NCBI GenBank assembly: GCA_963969345.1 | Contig: OZ017767.1 | Span: 3,438,739 to 3,502,738, forward strand | Source of the DNA: Turbatrix aceti | Lineage: Eukaryota > Nematoda > Chromadorea > Rhabditida > Panagrolaimidae | Reading direction: 5' to 3' | DNA: 64,000 nucleotides | Shown: piece after piece, positions 23,960 through 36,623 of the stretch | Position numbering within the stretch: the first letter of the stretch is position 1 | How the letters are laid out: every line of letters begins with the position of its first letter | Made by a program: the position numbers and the translations under genes | The notes under the pieces: model-generated | Told to the model about the DNA's origin: nothing | What the model saw: only the letters and a program-made list of their open reading frames with translations | Database searches by the model: none

Positions 23960-25052
23960 ATGGAAACCACGACTTTTGTTCCTGCTCCCGAAAACAATGC
24001 TTCCAAATCCGAAATGGATCAATACAACGATGTTATCGAAGGTCTTCTTCGTCAGATGTCCCGTCGCCAGCTGCAGGTCATAGAAACCCTCGAAACATGT
24101 TCTACCGTAATAAACTACGTCAATATCGTATTTGCAAATTTATTTTTGATTTTTCTAATTCAGAAAATGACTCGTGCTAAAAGTCAAATTAGAACGCCTT
24201 ATTACTGTATTTTTTTGACCGGCTGCATTTATTTTTGTGTTCTAAAATTCACAGCGCTGGTTGTCGACAATTCGGACAATTTTACGATGCTTCAGATTTT
24301 TAAAATTCTGTACTGGCATTACGGTAACTTTGCCGGGGTTTGGAACGTGACAATCGCATTCAGCAGGTTCACAGCTGTTATTTGGTGGGACAAGGTTGGG
24401 GTCATCTGGACGAAGGCGTCGACTTCGGCTGCTGTTCTTCTGCTTTTCGCTTATCCGTTTTTGCTGAATCTTCCGATTATTGAATCCTGGCCCTGTCAAT
24501 GGATGCTAGAAAGTTTGGTTACAATTTACACATTTTTTTTCAAAAAACATATGTTTTTTAGCATCTTTCGGAGAAGAAGAATCAACCTGCACTCAAAAAA
24601 ACGATTACTACAACTTTGCACTCATTTCCTCGGATCTCGTCACGGCGGTTTTATCCTTGACGTTTTGTATCACTGCCGTAGTCACAAGTCGCTGCACCAG
24701 GCGGAAACGTGCTACGGGCTCTTCCAGTGTTGCAAACACTCAAACAAAGGCCGAGAATCTGCTGCTCATCCAGTCAATTTGCCTTACCGTTCTTTTTGCA
24801 ACGACGGCACTCGCGAGACTGGTGGCTGTTCTCTCCGACGACGTGTTTACCAAGTGGCTTCTGAACACGGTCATGAATAACACGCAGTCTTTTTACGTAA
24901 CCATGTTATACATTCCCTACTTTGTCAACAAAACGTGGCGAGACCAGTTTCTTCAATTTTACCTGAGGCACAGAATTTACTGCCAGGTGCTTCCTGCAAA
25001 AACAAATGCAACGGTGAATCCCGGTACTTTTGTTTCTTCTCGGGTACTTTAA
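23960..25052 (+). CDS. Nematode seven-helix chemoreceptor (Srg/Srv-like) 1
   Basis: Exons 23960-24512 and 24562-25052 (49-nt intron, phase 1) give 347 residues. An extracellular N-terminus with an NNAS glycosylation sequon is followed by hydrophobic helices: INYVNIVFANLFLIFLI, TPYYCIFLTGCIYFCVL, a third ending in VWNVTIAFSRFTAVIWW (the place of the TM3 family motif N-x-x-F/I-x-R), then ASTSAAVLLLFAYPFLLNLPI. Exon 2 encodes the last three helices and a short C-tail. WPCQW after TM4 and KAENLLLIQSI before TM6 are shared with the second receptor at 45.7 kb, so the two are paralogues. Expected in the plasma membrane of sensory neurons. Srg versus Srv assignment needs a profile search. Confidence 0.8.
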
Positions 25053-25186
25053 TTTTAAAAGTGTTGCATTTTCTAAATATTAACGACTGTGTCGTTGTAA
25101 TTTTGTATTCATCAGAGTGTTTATAAACATCGTTACAAGTGGGTTTCAATAGTTGAATTCAAATGAGTCAGCGTCAAAAATTTCTT

Positions 25187-25799
25187 TTACTTGGCAAACT
25201 GAAATTTACGATGAAGCTCATGCCAATGACTGAAACTGAAAATCTCACCTTATCCCGCAGCACAACCACAGCACGGAGAACCTTTCCGATATCCTTCTCG
25301 TCCAGAAGATCGCTCAACTCGAAAAGCTCAGAATCAGGAATGCCGAGTCGTCGGGCGCTGTCGAGAAAATTTGTCACGTTGTCAGCCGACGAAAACTGGG
25401 ATTTCCTTGTGTTCACCTTGCGCAGGAGTGTTCCTGGACAAACGATTTCGAGAACTCTAAATCGACAAAAAATATTTGAAAAAAAATTTTAAATTTCACT
25501 TACTGGCACAAAATAATGCCGTCCTTAAGCCATTCTCCAAGTTCGCTATCCGCAGGCGCAAATTTTTTGGTGACAGTTTCAATCCATGAAATTATGTGTT
25601 TTTCTTTTTCGATGTCACGTTTTCCTTGAATCTGTAAAACCCATGTGGGTTACAAAAAAAATATTCAGAAGTCGCCTACCCACGGAAGTCGGAACTTTCT
25701 GTCATTTTTGACACCAAAACAGAACGAAGAATAATTTGCGTTGTGAGCCAACTCGGGATACTGCGAGGCCCCCGTAAACTTGCGCCAGCCAGCTGCCAT
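25187..25799 (-). CDS. Calponin-homology (transgelin/Mp20-like) protein
   Basis: Exons 25799-25680, 25631-25504, 25456-25249 and 25198-25187 give 155 residues, with all phases matching. It is essentially one type-3 CH domain: WIETVTKKFAP ... LGEWLKDGIILCQVLEIVCPG ... FSSADNVTNFLDSARRLGIPDSELFELSDLLDEKDIGKVLRAVVVLRDK. The LKDG-x-x-LC and N-x-x-x-FL-x-x-x-x-x-G-I/V-x-x-x-x-LFE-x-x-DL signatures are intact. There are no C-terminal calponin repeats in view, so it resembles muscle protein 20/transgelin cores rather than full calponin. It probably binds actin in muscle. The last exon encodes only FAK before the stop, which is the least certain part. A TTCCAG acceptor just upstream of the ATG suggests a 5'UTR intron or a trans-splice site. 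Confidence 0.9.
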
Positions 25800-25829
25800 G
25801 CTCCGAACTTACCCTGGAATTACAAAAGC

Positions 25830-26300
25830 GTACAATGAAGATAGATCGATCTAACAGGCCACCGAGGACGTGGAAGTAGGAATGAATCAATTCCACCTAC
25901 CGCAGAGCATCTTTTCGACCGATTTTTTCTTCAATTAAGGATTAACTTTTCCGCACACAAGAAAGAGAGGGAAGAGAAGCCGAGTCCTGGCTGTCATCTG
26001 GCCAACGGACTCGTTTTTGTTGACAGCAGCGCAGGTGAGCAGGTGCGCAGAGTTTTTTTATCCCGGCTTCTCGTATATGTTGCAACCTGTCAAAAGTGCC
26101 TGCTTTCAAGTGGGTATTTTTTTCAACCCCAGCTACTGGAGACTGATTCATCGAAGATAAGGGCCTGTTCGTTTTGCGGAACGGAACGGAAAAGAAAAAG
26201 ACAAAAGGTTTTGAAAAACATACCACTGATTTGTCATTACGGAACAAAAAAAAATCAGAAAAAGGTCGGATTATTCAATTTCAGTTTTTTTGGAAATAAA
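25830..26300. other. Intergenic before foldback element
   Basis: AT-rich upstream region of the CH-domain gene, with no further exon seen. Confidence 0.45.
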
Positions 26301-26303
26301 TAA

Positions 26304-26855
26304 CAGGGCTCACGTGGCAGAGTTGTCGACCGAGCCAAAATTACCGAGCCGAGCATTCGAGCCGCTCGGCTCGGCTCGGTGGTTCTCGAGCCGAGCATTC
26401 GAGCCGCTCGGCTCGGCTCGGTTGCCCCCGAGCCGAGCATTCGAGCGAGCGGCTCGGCTCGCTCGAACCGAGCATGGCAATTTTTTCCACTCAATTTTCG
26501 CTTAGAAAAAAATTTTTGGGGACACAAAAACCATTTTATAACAAAAAACGTGTTTGGAATTGTGGAATTTAGCGTAAATAAACTACAAATATCATAGTTT
26601 TGGCATAAAAAAAATTTTTTTTTCGTCATTTTTGGGTCATTTTTTAGGCTCGGCTCGGAATCCTCCGAGCCGAGCATTCGAGCCGCTCGGCTCGGCTCGG
26701 TAATCTTCGAGCCGAGCATTCGAGCCGCTCGGCTCGGCTCGATTTTTTCGAGCCGAGCATTCGAGCGAGCGGCTCGGCTCGCTCGGCTCGCTCGAATGCT
26801 CGAAATGCTCGGCTCGATGCTCGGCTCGGTCGACAACTCTGTCACGTGCTATGAA
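26304..26855. mobile_element. GC-rich foldback/MITE-like element
   Basis: Terminal inverted repeats of 26 bp with one mismatch (26311-26336 and 26823-26848, CACGTGRCAGAGTTGTCGACC...) enclose tandem, nearly palindromic units built on CGAGCCGAGCATTCGAG and CGGCTCGGCTCGG. The units sit in both halves, around an AT-rich core at 26485-26645. No transposase frame is present. The left end reads CAGGGCTCACGTG, which recalls hAT-type ends, but I cannot identify a clear target-site duplication. Best described as a non-autonomous foldback DNA element. Its Arg/Ser/Glu-rich open frames are artefacts of the repeat. Confidence 0.75.
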
Positions 26856-26859
26856 TTTA

Positions 26860-27510
26860 AAACCGGTCAATTGAGGGAAATTTCATTTAATTACAAGCCG
26901 GATGAGATCACACTTGCAAGAAGTGGTTCGACGCCCGCAGCATTGTTTGTTGACCGACATCACCGATTGCAATTGGGGATTACTTTTATGGTCGTCGCTG
27001 ATCTAAATACGTAAACAACACATAAAAAGCAGTTAAAGATTTTTCCCAGCAGGTAATTGTTCCGTGGCTACGTTTTTGGTCATTATTCAGCTGCGCAGAA
27101 ACAGAAAAAAATTTGGTATTCTATAAAAAAACACATTTTTTCGGTAATTGAACTATTTTTTTGTATGCAATTGTCAGAAATGACCCATACAAAAATGCCT
27201 TTTTGCGTATGCATATTTCACCTGGATGTCCGCATCCCCGCGCAAAAGGGCACCTTTCCTTCTCTTCTCCTTGCGTTTATTCATCCTCCGTCATTAGTTG
27301 TATTATTGTTCGCAATTGCCGCAAGGCTGTCCACCGTGGCGTGGCGACTTTCTAGTATGTAAGACATGACACAAGACAACATTTTTGTTTTCGAATGCGG
27401 CCCGTGCATGCACCTTGAATTGACATTTTCAAAATATTTTTCCTTCCTTGCGCGTTGAGTTAGTTGATTGGTGACAACCCGGAAATTGAAAAAAAATAAT
27501 ATAAAAATCT
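26860..27510. other. Intergenic after foldback element
   Basis: About 650 bp of AT-rich DNA with no coding exon chain recognised. Confidence 0.5.
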
Positions 27511-27521
27511 GTCATTTTCAG
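27511..27521 (+). promoter_or_regulatory. Probable trans-splice acceptor
   Basis: GTCATTTTCAG ends 5 nt before the ATG at 27527, with no coding exon upstream; layout as at NOP53. Confidence 0.45.
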
Positions 27522-27526
27522 CGGAG

Positions 27527-30242
27527 ATGATAGACTGTCTTGGCTTTCCCAGCTTCCGGCACTCCCGTCGACGAGCATCTTCCAACAACTTCAGAAGCCC
27601 ATTTTCGCTTGTCTCACCTGCAAACAACCGTTATTCCCGGGCCCCCGAGAGAAGCTACAGTTTCCGGTCCGGTCCGACAAGCAGCATCGCTGCCGGGTGT
27701 AACCTTTCGCGAAGAGTCGTCAGACGTGAGTCTGCTTCTTCTTCTTCTTCGATCACTCCGACAGCGGGTTTTTCTCTTCCACGGTCTCTTCCGTGCCGAC
27801 GCTTCGTCCATGACTCGACTGCCAGGTGAGTAAGCGCAACGCAGTTGAAAAACGGAAAACGAGAAACAAAAAAAAGAAGAACATATGTATCAGAGGCGGT
27901 TTTAGCCAGGTTACATGCAATCACGGTGTCTTCTTCACCTGTCTGGTTTTATTCCGTATTTCACAAGAATTTTGTGATTTTATGTAACTGTGCTCCGAAC
28001 AAGCTGCTTGATTAACTTTTAGCTTTACGTTTGATTTGCTAGCACGGACAGCATGAATGCGAGGGGGTTGTGCACTTTTATTGTTCTGCATGCGCGCAGA
28101 CGAAGCTTGCTGGATCGAAAGGGAAACCGACGACTGTTATTCCCTGTGATATCCTCCTCTGTTACACCGACTTTGTTCTTTTGCGATGTAATTTTATTAT
28201 TTTTCTATGTCGAGTGAGCATCAAGCGGGATCAACTTGAGATGAACAAAATCATAGTTTTCGCATTAAAGTTACTTTTTCAGTCTTGATTTGAAAAATTC
28301 TGTTAAAAAAATTACCTGTCTGGTTATTTTGAAATGAATCAAAAAAATCCTCGCCATTGAAGCTTGAGAAAAATTTTGTTTTCTCAAGGCCAGCCATTCA
28401 CACATTTGCCCCACCTGTCCGTTTTTCCCGGCATTCATTCGCCAGAGAACAGAAAAAAACCTCTGACCCCTTAGAACAAGAAAAGTCATCTTCCTGGCGT
28501 TTTTTACGGCGACAAACCCCTCTGTCACCTCTTTTTTTTCCGTTTTGCTTTCTTCCTGGTCGAACAATTCAGAGCACACGTTCCAAAGGCCAAGTCATGT
28601 ATTGCGCTTCAAATTCACCCTAAAATTGTTGACTCTTTTGATTATCCGATCCCCTCCTCAGCGGCGACACTCACTCACTCACACGTCAAACGTGTCCCTT
28701 TGGCTTTTTCCTGCACCATCTCCTTTCTCCACCGAACTGCACCAGAAACAGAAACAGAAACAGAAACAGCAGCAGTAAGACAAACAGAGGAGATACAAAA
28801 TTATCCTCCCGACTCTGACTGAGGAGTACTTGTCTTGTGTTGCATTCTATTTTTTTTATATTGACCGTCGGGGTTTGATGTCGATTTGCACTTGCGCGGC
28901 TGCACGTCAAGTTGACGTTCACCTGTTTTTTTTAAATTTACTTTTTCTGCAAAAAGTGAGCACTTGATCATTTTTTATTTTACCTTGCATCTTTCGAAAA
29001 AAATGATACTGCTTTTGTTTTCAAGATCAGAACAAAAGAGATAAGATGTTTTTTGGTACCCGGATGTTCACGTTTTCGTCTTCAACAAAGAGGCAAACCC
29101 AGGCTTCACATCCTATTCTTATCAGTGTAGGGCTTCATTGTGTCAGGAAGCATTCCAAGCGTCTTGTAAGATGTCGTTCCCATTTTTGTGCTCTTCTACG
29201 CTCTCATTTTTGTCTTAAAAAATTCATCACAAAACCGTTATTAATTTTTTTTACAACGTATCTGCTTGATTTTTCAATTTGAATTTGTAATGTAATTTTT
29301 TACTAATGCTTGTGTCATGAAATTCCACGTTGACATCTGAAAATGATAAAAACGGTTTTGAGCATTAAAATTGCATAATATTTCCAATTTTCATGCCTCC
29401 ATTTTTCAGGACCCCCTCTCGCCTCGAAATGGAGGAATTCAAGCGTGGCTTCGATATCTTCATCGATTTTGCCAACTTCCACAGCGCGCAGCTCATCGAT
29501 GACTTGCCACGCTTTATCTACGCGATCGCAGTCATGCCGGATCCGCTGAACATCAAGAACCTCATCAAGGCGACCGTCATCAGACAACTCGATCCCGTGG
29601 ACATGTCCCTTTCGTCTACAATTGTCCAGAAGCCCGGCACCGACGTCCTGCCGGCCATTACGACAACAAAGGATGTCACGATCTCTCGAGTCGAAGCTTC
29701 CAACGATGAATTTTTGATATCCAACAAATTGAACGACGGCAAAGACATCAACGACAACAGTATGGACGATCAAATTGTTTTTCATACCGTTGAATCCATC
29801 GCCACTCTCGACTGTGATAAAATACCGTCTGAGGACCCCGAAGAACCGATTGGGACGCAGAGAGTCGTCGTTGAAAGGTGCGTTTGGGAAGAAAATCGGT
29901 TTCACGCCTTTGAGGTGGTTTGGCATAATCCCGTATGCAAACACTCATTTTCAGGACCGAATTGATGGATATCAACGATGTTAAGCCCGATCAAGTGACC
30001 CTCGCCGAAGAACAGCGATCCAAAGAACCCCTGACAGTCGATGAGGAGATTGAGGCGGCTCTGCGCATTCTCCATGAATCCAAAAATCTCCTCGACGAGT
30101 CCATCGAGAGTTTTAGGGTTTGTTTTTTTGTCTTTCAAATATTATTAAAAAAAATAAAAAATTGCAGTCCTTCCAGCAGACGTCCTCAACGAGAAGGGTA
30201 GTGCGTGACGGCTCCTCCATGCACCCCAACGGCTACAGGTGA
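27527..30242 (+). CDS. Unrecognised multi-exon gene
   Basis: Proposed exons: 27527-27827, 29410-29877, 29955-30117 and 30168-30242. The first junction (27827 to 29410, a 1.58-kb intron) is phase-matched (AG|G) with a strong GTGAGTAAG donor, but it is the least certain link; exons 2-4 form a separate, firmer unit. Exon 1 encodes a Ser/Arg-rich, probably disordered segment. Exons 2-4 encode an alpha-helical start (MEEFKRGFDIFIDFANFHSA...), an acidic middle with several DIND blocks, and a charged C-terminus (RTELMDINDVKPDQV, EEIEAALRILHESKNLLDE). There is no signal peptide or membrane span. The stop TGA overlaps a good donor-like CAG|GTGAGG, so the C-terminus could continue in another exon. I do not recognise the family. 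Confidence 0.65.
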
Positions 30243-30492
30243 GGTGAGCAGCGAGCAAGCGGTCGGCTGCCACTTCTCGCATGTGATCACCTGGCTCAAC
30301 CAGCGTCACATAATGTATACGCACTTGTCTCACGCATATCCCGCTTATTGCTGCTTTATGGATGCTCAACAGTCCACTAATGTAAAATAAACAGAAGCTC
30401 ATTTAGCACTGATGAGGGTGACTAGAACGGCAAAGCTTTTTTAAAAATGCACAAATCCAAAATTTATCCTGTTGGCGGAGCAGGGATGACTG

Positions 30493-30880
30493 TCAGAGTT
30501 TTGTCTTATAAGTCGTTGGTTGTTGAGCTGCGTTCTCCGATTTTTTGTCTTCTACAGGTTCAGAATCCAAAGAAGATGCTGATTCCGATTCCGATGCCGA
30601 TGCCGAAAAATTCGAAGTCGAATCAGATTCTTCATTATCATAAGTTGACGAGTCAGAAGAATCTTGATTCAGCTCAGAGAGCGGCTTCAGTTCGAGTTCA
30701 GCGCAAGTCACAATTCTCGCCGAACTGCCGGTCGGCACCTTTAAAGAATGTCGAGAGTAGTCTGAAAACTGAAAAAAAATCAAATTAATGAAGATATCCA
30801 ACTTCAAAAAAGATCTTTACCGTTTCTGTATCGCTATCAGCGTTAGGTCGAAGTCGAATTGTGGCAACGGTGCGATGCAT
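30493..30880 (-). CDS. Small acidic protein, unknown
   Basis: Exons 30880-30821 and 30768-30493 (52-nt intron ending TTTTTTTTCAG, phase 0) give 111 residues. The N-terminal half is ordered-looking: MHRTVATIRLRPNADSDTET, then FSDYSRHSLKVPTGSSARIV. The C-terminal half is a Ser/Glu/Asp-rich tail (SASASESESASSLDSE) typical of casein-kinase-2-type acidic tails. No signal peptide. It converges on the preceding gene with about 250 bp between stop codons. I do not recognise the family. Confidence 0.65.
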
Positions 30881-32329
30881 TTTTTCAGCGTGATACCACC
30901 GCCACCTCCCTTCTTCGAGGCTGAACAGAAACTGAACGGAAACTGAATTGAAAAAAAGTCAGGCAACCAGGCAACGAGGCGCGCTGCTGTAGTGCTGGTA
31001 GGCTGACAATTTTTTATTGTGATGCAGAAAGCCTCATTTTTTTCCCAGAAAAAAATACATCACAACAATCGTCATCGCACTGCCAACGATACCGTTGATT
31101 CATAATTCACACTGTTCAAGTGTGACGGGGTCGTCGCGCTATGAAAAATGTTTTCATATTATTTTCAGTCCCTCAAAAACTTTTGTTAGGAATGCAGAAA
31201 TTTATGAACAGTGGAAATACAGAAAACTATTTTTCTGGGACATTACTTGATGAATCCGTGTGCCGTAAACATCAGACAGACCAATTATGTAATAGAGACG
31301 TGCGACTGAAATCACCAGGATGAGCGAGCTTGGAACAAAAGTAATAAACACATTTTGCTTTATCAGAGTGCACGGATATTCGAGATGCATCAAATTTTGT
31401 TTTATGACATCCGGAATCTCTGACCCCCGGTTTCTGAGGTTTCTGATTCCAGGTCCTTTTTTTTCCGGGTTGTACCCTTTAAAAAACAAATAAAATGTCC
31501 TCTCCGCTGCAAAACCACTTCGCCCACTTCAAAAAAATTAAATTCAAAGCGGGTACATTTTTTTTCTTCCAAAATGGATGTGTGCGTGGTTTATAGTTTT
31601 TTCACCCCCAGAGGAAGTAAAATATATTTGTACATTTTCCAAACGCAAAAATGTTCAAAATGACGAATTTTAAAAGTTTTTCCCCGGTAAAAGAAATATT
31701 TTGGCTGTTCACGTTGTTTGAATATTTGTATCATAAATCCTCCAATGTTTACTCTTGTTTTTCATCTACGAAGGTGATAATATTTCCTAGAACATTTGTG
31801 GCTCTAAAAATAATACTCCCGCACATTTTATAAATTATTTGGCGCTCATTCTTGGACGAGTCCAGGGAAGATTTGGAGTCTTAGCCCTCTATGCGGTCAT
31901 TACGGGATTCCCATTGACGCACATGGCCCTTGATTAGGAAACGATAATCTGTTTAATCAACAAATGAAAACGCTCAGACTCCTCTTTGGGTACTTTCAGT
32001 CGGAATTTCCATTTTGAGAATGCAAAGAATGCCGTCTCTAAATATTTTTACAGTATGAAAAACTTGTTTGGGCATCTATCTAAATATGAATGAAATTTTT
32101 TTAATTACAGCAAACGATAACTTTAATTTATTTAGTAAGCAATAGAATGTGTTTTGACGTCAGAGAACTATTTTTTTCGCAAATGCCTGTGCCGCAGGAT
32201 CTGTGATTACCAGGGTATTCAGTCAACATTTTTTTGATGGCATGCAAAAAAAAGAGAGCACAATTATGTCCAAACATATGCTCTGCTGCTGATATCAATT
32301 CATTAAAAAATGAATAAAAGAATAATGAC
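30881..32329. other. Gene-poor AT-rich stretch
   Basis: About 1.4 kb with no convincing exon; short open frames are Phe/Lys/Ser-rich and lack splice partners. Confidence 0.5.
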
Positions 32330-33265
32330 AGTAGCGTAAAAAATGTTACTCGTTAGTAACATATTTTTTCACTATTTTGTTACTTTTTGGATGTTATCAA
32401 CTGGGCACCGGAAGTAATATAATAGCGTTGAAAGATGTTACTCTTATTGTACTTTACTTTACTTTTTTCACTTATTGTACTTTACTTTTCATTTTCAGAG
32501 TTTTGCGAGTAAAATTTTTAAAAACCTATTTTGTTACTTTATGTTATCAAAAAATTACTTTTAGTTATCAAAAAATAGCGAGTAATATGTTTTGGTACTT
32601 ATTATGTTACTTTAGGTGCGCTGAATAGCATTTTGTTTCCACTATTTTGTTACTTTTCGTTTTCTGAATTTTGCAAGTAACATTTTTTCAACCTTATTTT
32701 ATTACTTCAGGTGCGCTGCATAACATTATTTTTTTGCTAATATGTTACTTTTTTGATGTTATAAACTGGGCACCGGAAGTAATATAATAGCGTTGAAAAC
32801 TGTTACTCGCGAATAACATCCTTTTTCGCTATTGTGTTACATTCCGTTTTCTGAATTTTGCGAGTAACATTTTTTTAACGCTATTTTATTACTTTAGGTG
32901 CGCCGAATAACATTTTGTTTTCACTATTCTATTACTTTTCGTTTTCTAAATTCTGCGAGTAACATTTTTAAAACCCTATTTTGTTACTTTTGTTGCGCCG
33001 AATAACATTTTGTTTTCACTGTTGTGTTACTTTTCGTTTTCTAAATTTTGCAAGTAACATGTTTTTAACGCTATTCTATTACTTTAGGTGCGCTGCATGA
33101 CATTCCTTTTTCACTATTCTGTTACTTTTGGTTATTAGAATTTGGGCACCTGAAGTAATGTATAATAGCGTTGAAAGATGTTACTCGCATATAACATTAC
33201 ATTGTTTTACGTTGTTTTGTTATTTTTTGGATGTTATAAACTGGACACCGGAAGCAATAGTAGTG
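32330..33265. repeat. AT-rich dispersed repeat, array 4
   Basis: The longest and clearest array of the family. Forward units (GAATAACATTTTG, CACTATTCTATTACTTTTCG, CTAAATTCTGCGAGTAACAT, CTATTTTGTTACTTTAGGTG) repeat with a period near 90 bp from about 32610. Inverse units (CACCGGAAGTAATATAATAGCG) occur at 32405, 32770 and 33145, so the array is itself made of head-to-head blocks. Confidence 0.88.
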
Positions 33266-36200
33266 TTGTTTTACCCCTTTTAGATCGTAAAAAATTTGTC
33301 GTGATCGACGATCACTGATCGTACAGATGAAGTCAATGATAATTTTGAATTTTCTGACGTCGTTTGGTGGATATTTTTAACCGCCGCCAACAAGCTGCGA
33401 GCAATATCTTACTGGTGTGAGCTTTGTAGTTTACGGACTTTTGATACCTCACGTCATGTCATTGTTTGTTGTCCTCAATGAATTTAAATAGCAAACTCAA
33501 AAACAAAGTAAAGAAAAACAACACAAACAAAACAATGACCTGTCTCATAATAGCCCGAGTGCACCTCAAAGAACGAACGAACGCTTAAGGCAATGTAATC
33601 CTGCAAACAAATTATATAAAAGGGTTGAACACTAGTCCCCGTTCTTTCTAAACTTTGAAAACCCCTAAACATGTGTACATAATTTTTTTGTTTAACTCCA
33701 TTGGCATCGGTTGTTTTTTTTGTTGTTGTTCAAATCTATTTTTACGTCCACAAAATAAATACGTGACCCCACTTGAGGTTTATCTGATTAATTTGTGATG
33801 TCGCTGACTCACGGCGACAACCCGTGGTCAAAATGTGGCGTCATCCTCATTAAACAGCGCCAACCTGATGTTTACACGCTCGGCATACGGTAGTGCTGTT
33901 TATAGCGTTCACAACACACTTTCGACAGACGGCCAAGCACTTTGTGGTCTGGAAGATGAGCATGGTCGTTCTGAGATAACAGCTGGCTTTAGCACTTTAC
34001 AGAATCTGATTTTAAGTACAATTCTGTCTCAAATTGCACATCTTAGAACTGATAAAGCCGGTTAGAAGCACACAAATCGTGCACGGAGATTTGTCGCGAC
34101 ACGCGACTTTTGGTTCTTGTTTTTTTGTTAATCGTGTGACAAATTTATTTTTTATCCAAAGTTTTGTTTTTTTTTTCTTGCATCTTCAAATTATACTCAA
34201 AAAATACTTGTCATGTCAACTCCAAACATACATAATTGCGTGCACTAGTTACCCTTTTTGCCGTGACTTGTAGACAAAATTTCATTTTTGAACTTCTTGA
34301 CCCTCAAAGTCCAGTCCTTTGTCAAAAGGGGCAGTTGACAGTGGCGAAGACAAAACACGTCCTCCCACCCTAGGGTGCACCCTCTCTGCATCATAGCGTG
34401 ACGTTTGAACGTTTGCCAAGCTCATTTATCTTGGGGGTTATTTTCGGCAACTTTCCGGGATGCTTCTTGCGAGAATTGCTATTTACGTCGCCTTTGCGGT
34501 TAAAAATAGAAACTCTAGTTATTTTCAACTATTCGCGTACCCAGAACATGCAACTTTCTTGCAATATTAATGTTTTTGTTTTTGTTTGTTCTGCAGAAAA
34601 GTTGAATTACAACTTGCCAGGAATCCGTCCTGCGCACCTGAACTCACGGCCAAGTGTGTATGCCACAGGATGAAACAAGTGAGCAGTAGAGCCTGAAAAA
34701 GTGCACGCTCATGCGCGCAGGGTGTTATCTTTGGCAGCATGGGATAAAATCAGTTTCTAATTGAAATACATGATATTTATATCAATGAATCGAGCATGTC
34801 CTGAATTTTGCAACGAGCCATAGTTTGTGAAAAAATATTAATTTTAAGCAATATAACAGTGGCTCAAAGTGAAAGTTGGCAAAAATGCATAAATGCCCGA
34901 TTCACAGGCCATTAGCTAAAAGCTCTGTATTGAGTTGTCCGTTACCTTGCTATCAACACATAGGAAAAGAGCCTGATAGCCGACGATCGTTCAACGACGA
35001 GAAATCATTTGATAACTGTTTTGCCCCTTAAAAATGCGCACGCTGTGCATTTGCTGCCCATAATGCATGCTCCCATACGGATATCCGTCCGGCGCGCGTT
35101 TAAATTGTCGCCATACTTGCAATACCTCGATGAAGGGTTTGGTCATTCACATTTTTTCTAGGACAACTCAACACACAACTTTTGCGTGCCAAATTGTGTT
35201 TTGCTTAACACCGTTAAAAATTTAAGACACGCTCGTTCAAAACCCATTGTCAAATTTTGGCATTGTCATTTTGAAAACTATATTTTGCACGTAAAAAAAT
35301 TTATATTTGCGTCATTTTTTACAGAACCAAAATACGGGTCAAAAACATGTTTTTCGAGTCATCCTGTATCATTATATCATCCATCCAAAATAGCTCATGT
35401 GACAATTACCAGGTCAAAACGCATCCCCCAGGGAACCGGTGCGTTTGGCTGCTTATAAAAGTTGTTGTTTGCCCCCGCGCTCCTCTTTTTTAACGCGCGT
35501 CCACGCCAATGGCACATGCTAATTAAAAAAGTTTACGGTGTCCTGTGCCCTTAGGCGACATTCGAAGAGGGCGGATGCCATCCTGCATTTTTTTTGGGTC
35601 AACGTCAAATTTTTTACGCTTCTTGGCAGTCGTAATTTTTTTTCGTTCGCTCACATCAGTTGATGTCTGAATTCTTTATGGGCGGGGCGCCGAAAAGGGT
35701 GGTCCTGATATGAGTCCAGGACCTGTGGCTCAGTCGGCATGTAATCCGTTCTCATCGCAGCTTTCTTTGGTGCTCGGATGTAAGCGGACTGGTCCCGATC
35801 ATTGCTGACGAACACCTTTCGAAATATTCGCATTTACATATGTAGATGCCGTGAAATGATTCTGAAATGATTACTCTTTGGTTGCCCCGCCTTCCTTTAT
35901 CCTGGGGAGCCCAGCGGTCAGCCCCGTTAATCTCCCTGGCTTTTTCTTTTTTTCTTATTTAATTCTTGATTCATGCGTGTGTATAAATGAGAGCAGAAAC
36001 GGCCTATTTTTACTCATTCAAAGTCGAAGACTAGAAATTCCCGTGGTAAATGCTTGTCATTCCATCTCGTTTTCTTTTGTCCGTCTTCAAGTCACGTCAT
36101 GCTTTGACTTGACGACACAGCGCGGCAAAAGCTGTATGTATTGTTTGCGCATTATGCCCTCTGCGGAAGTGATATTAGTTAGAAAATCGTATAAAAGAGA

Positions 36201-36546
36201 CCTCTTCGAGTGGCACAAAGGGTGTAAAAGTCTTCTTGTCTGTTTTCCAGACAATCCCAGGTACAAAACACGCACCTTGCATTTTTTTGCCCTCCTGATC
36301 TTTGCATTTTCTACAAAAAGACGAAAACATTCTGGGCGTGGCACGGCTCAAGACCGTAATTACTGCCTAGAAAATATTTTGGTACTCCTATAACTTTCGC
36401 GTTGCGTGCAGACCACTCACAAGTCTGTCAAATCCAAAAATCTGGAGATCCTTGGTTTTTGCGATTAACATGTTTTGTTTTGTTATCGAAGCTCTGCCCT
36501 TATCCGTTGTGCCAGAGAACACTGTCTGCCCGCGGGCGCTTTCGTG
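33266..36546. other. 3.3-kb stretch without a clear gene
   Basis: AT-rich DNA with short open frames on both strands. An exon-like segment after TTCTGCAG at 34596 could encode a short Cys-containing peptide ending at an AA|GTGAGC donor, but I find no partner exon. No RNA gene recognised. Confidence 0.45.
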
Positions 36547-36554
36547 TATATAAG
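36547..36554 (+). promoter_or_regulatory. TATA box of secreted-protein gene
   Basis: TATATAAG lies 77 nt upstream of the start codon at 36624 with a plausible initiation region (TCATTTC) about 30 nt downstream. It is the clearest core promoter in the window. Confidence 0.5.
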
Positions 36555-36623
36555 CACAGCTGTCACCTCTAATCCCGATCATTTCTTCAGAACACACCAA
36601 CTTGTACTACGCCATCCATCCAG

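Noticed and set aside
27540..27833. Alternative frame at 27540 (SGTPVDEHLPTTSEAH...) and a CLTCKQPLFPG frame in the same exon
   Set aside because: The first has stops right after the acceptor and the second stops before the strong donor; only the Ser/Arg-rich frame is open across the exon and matches the next exon's phase.
33835..34065. Open frame of 76 codons starting with GTG
   Set aside because: It lacks an ATG at that start; the nearby ATG is in another frame and stops after six codons.
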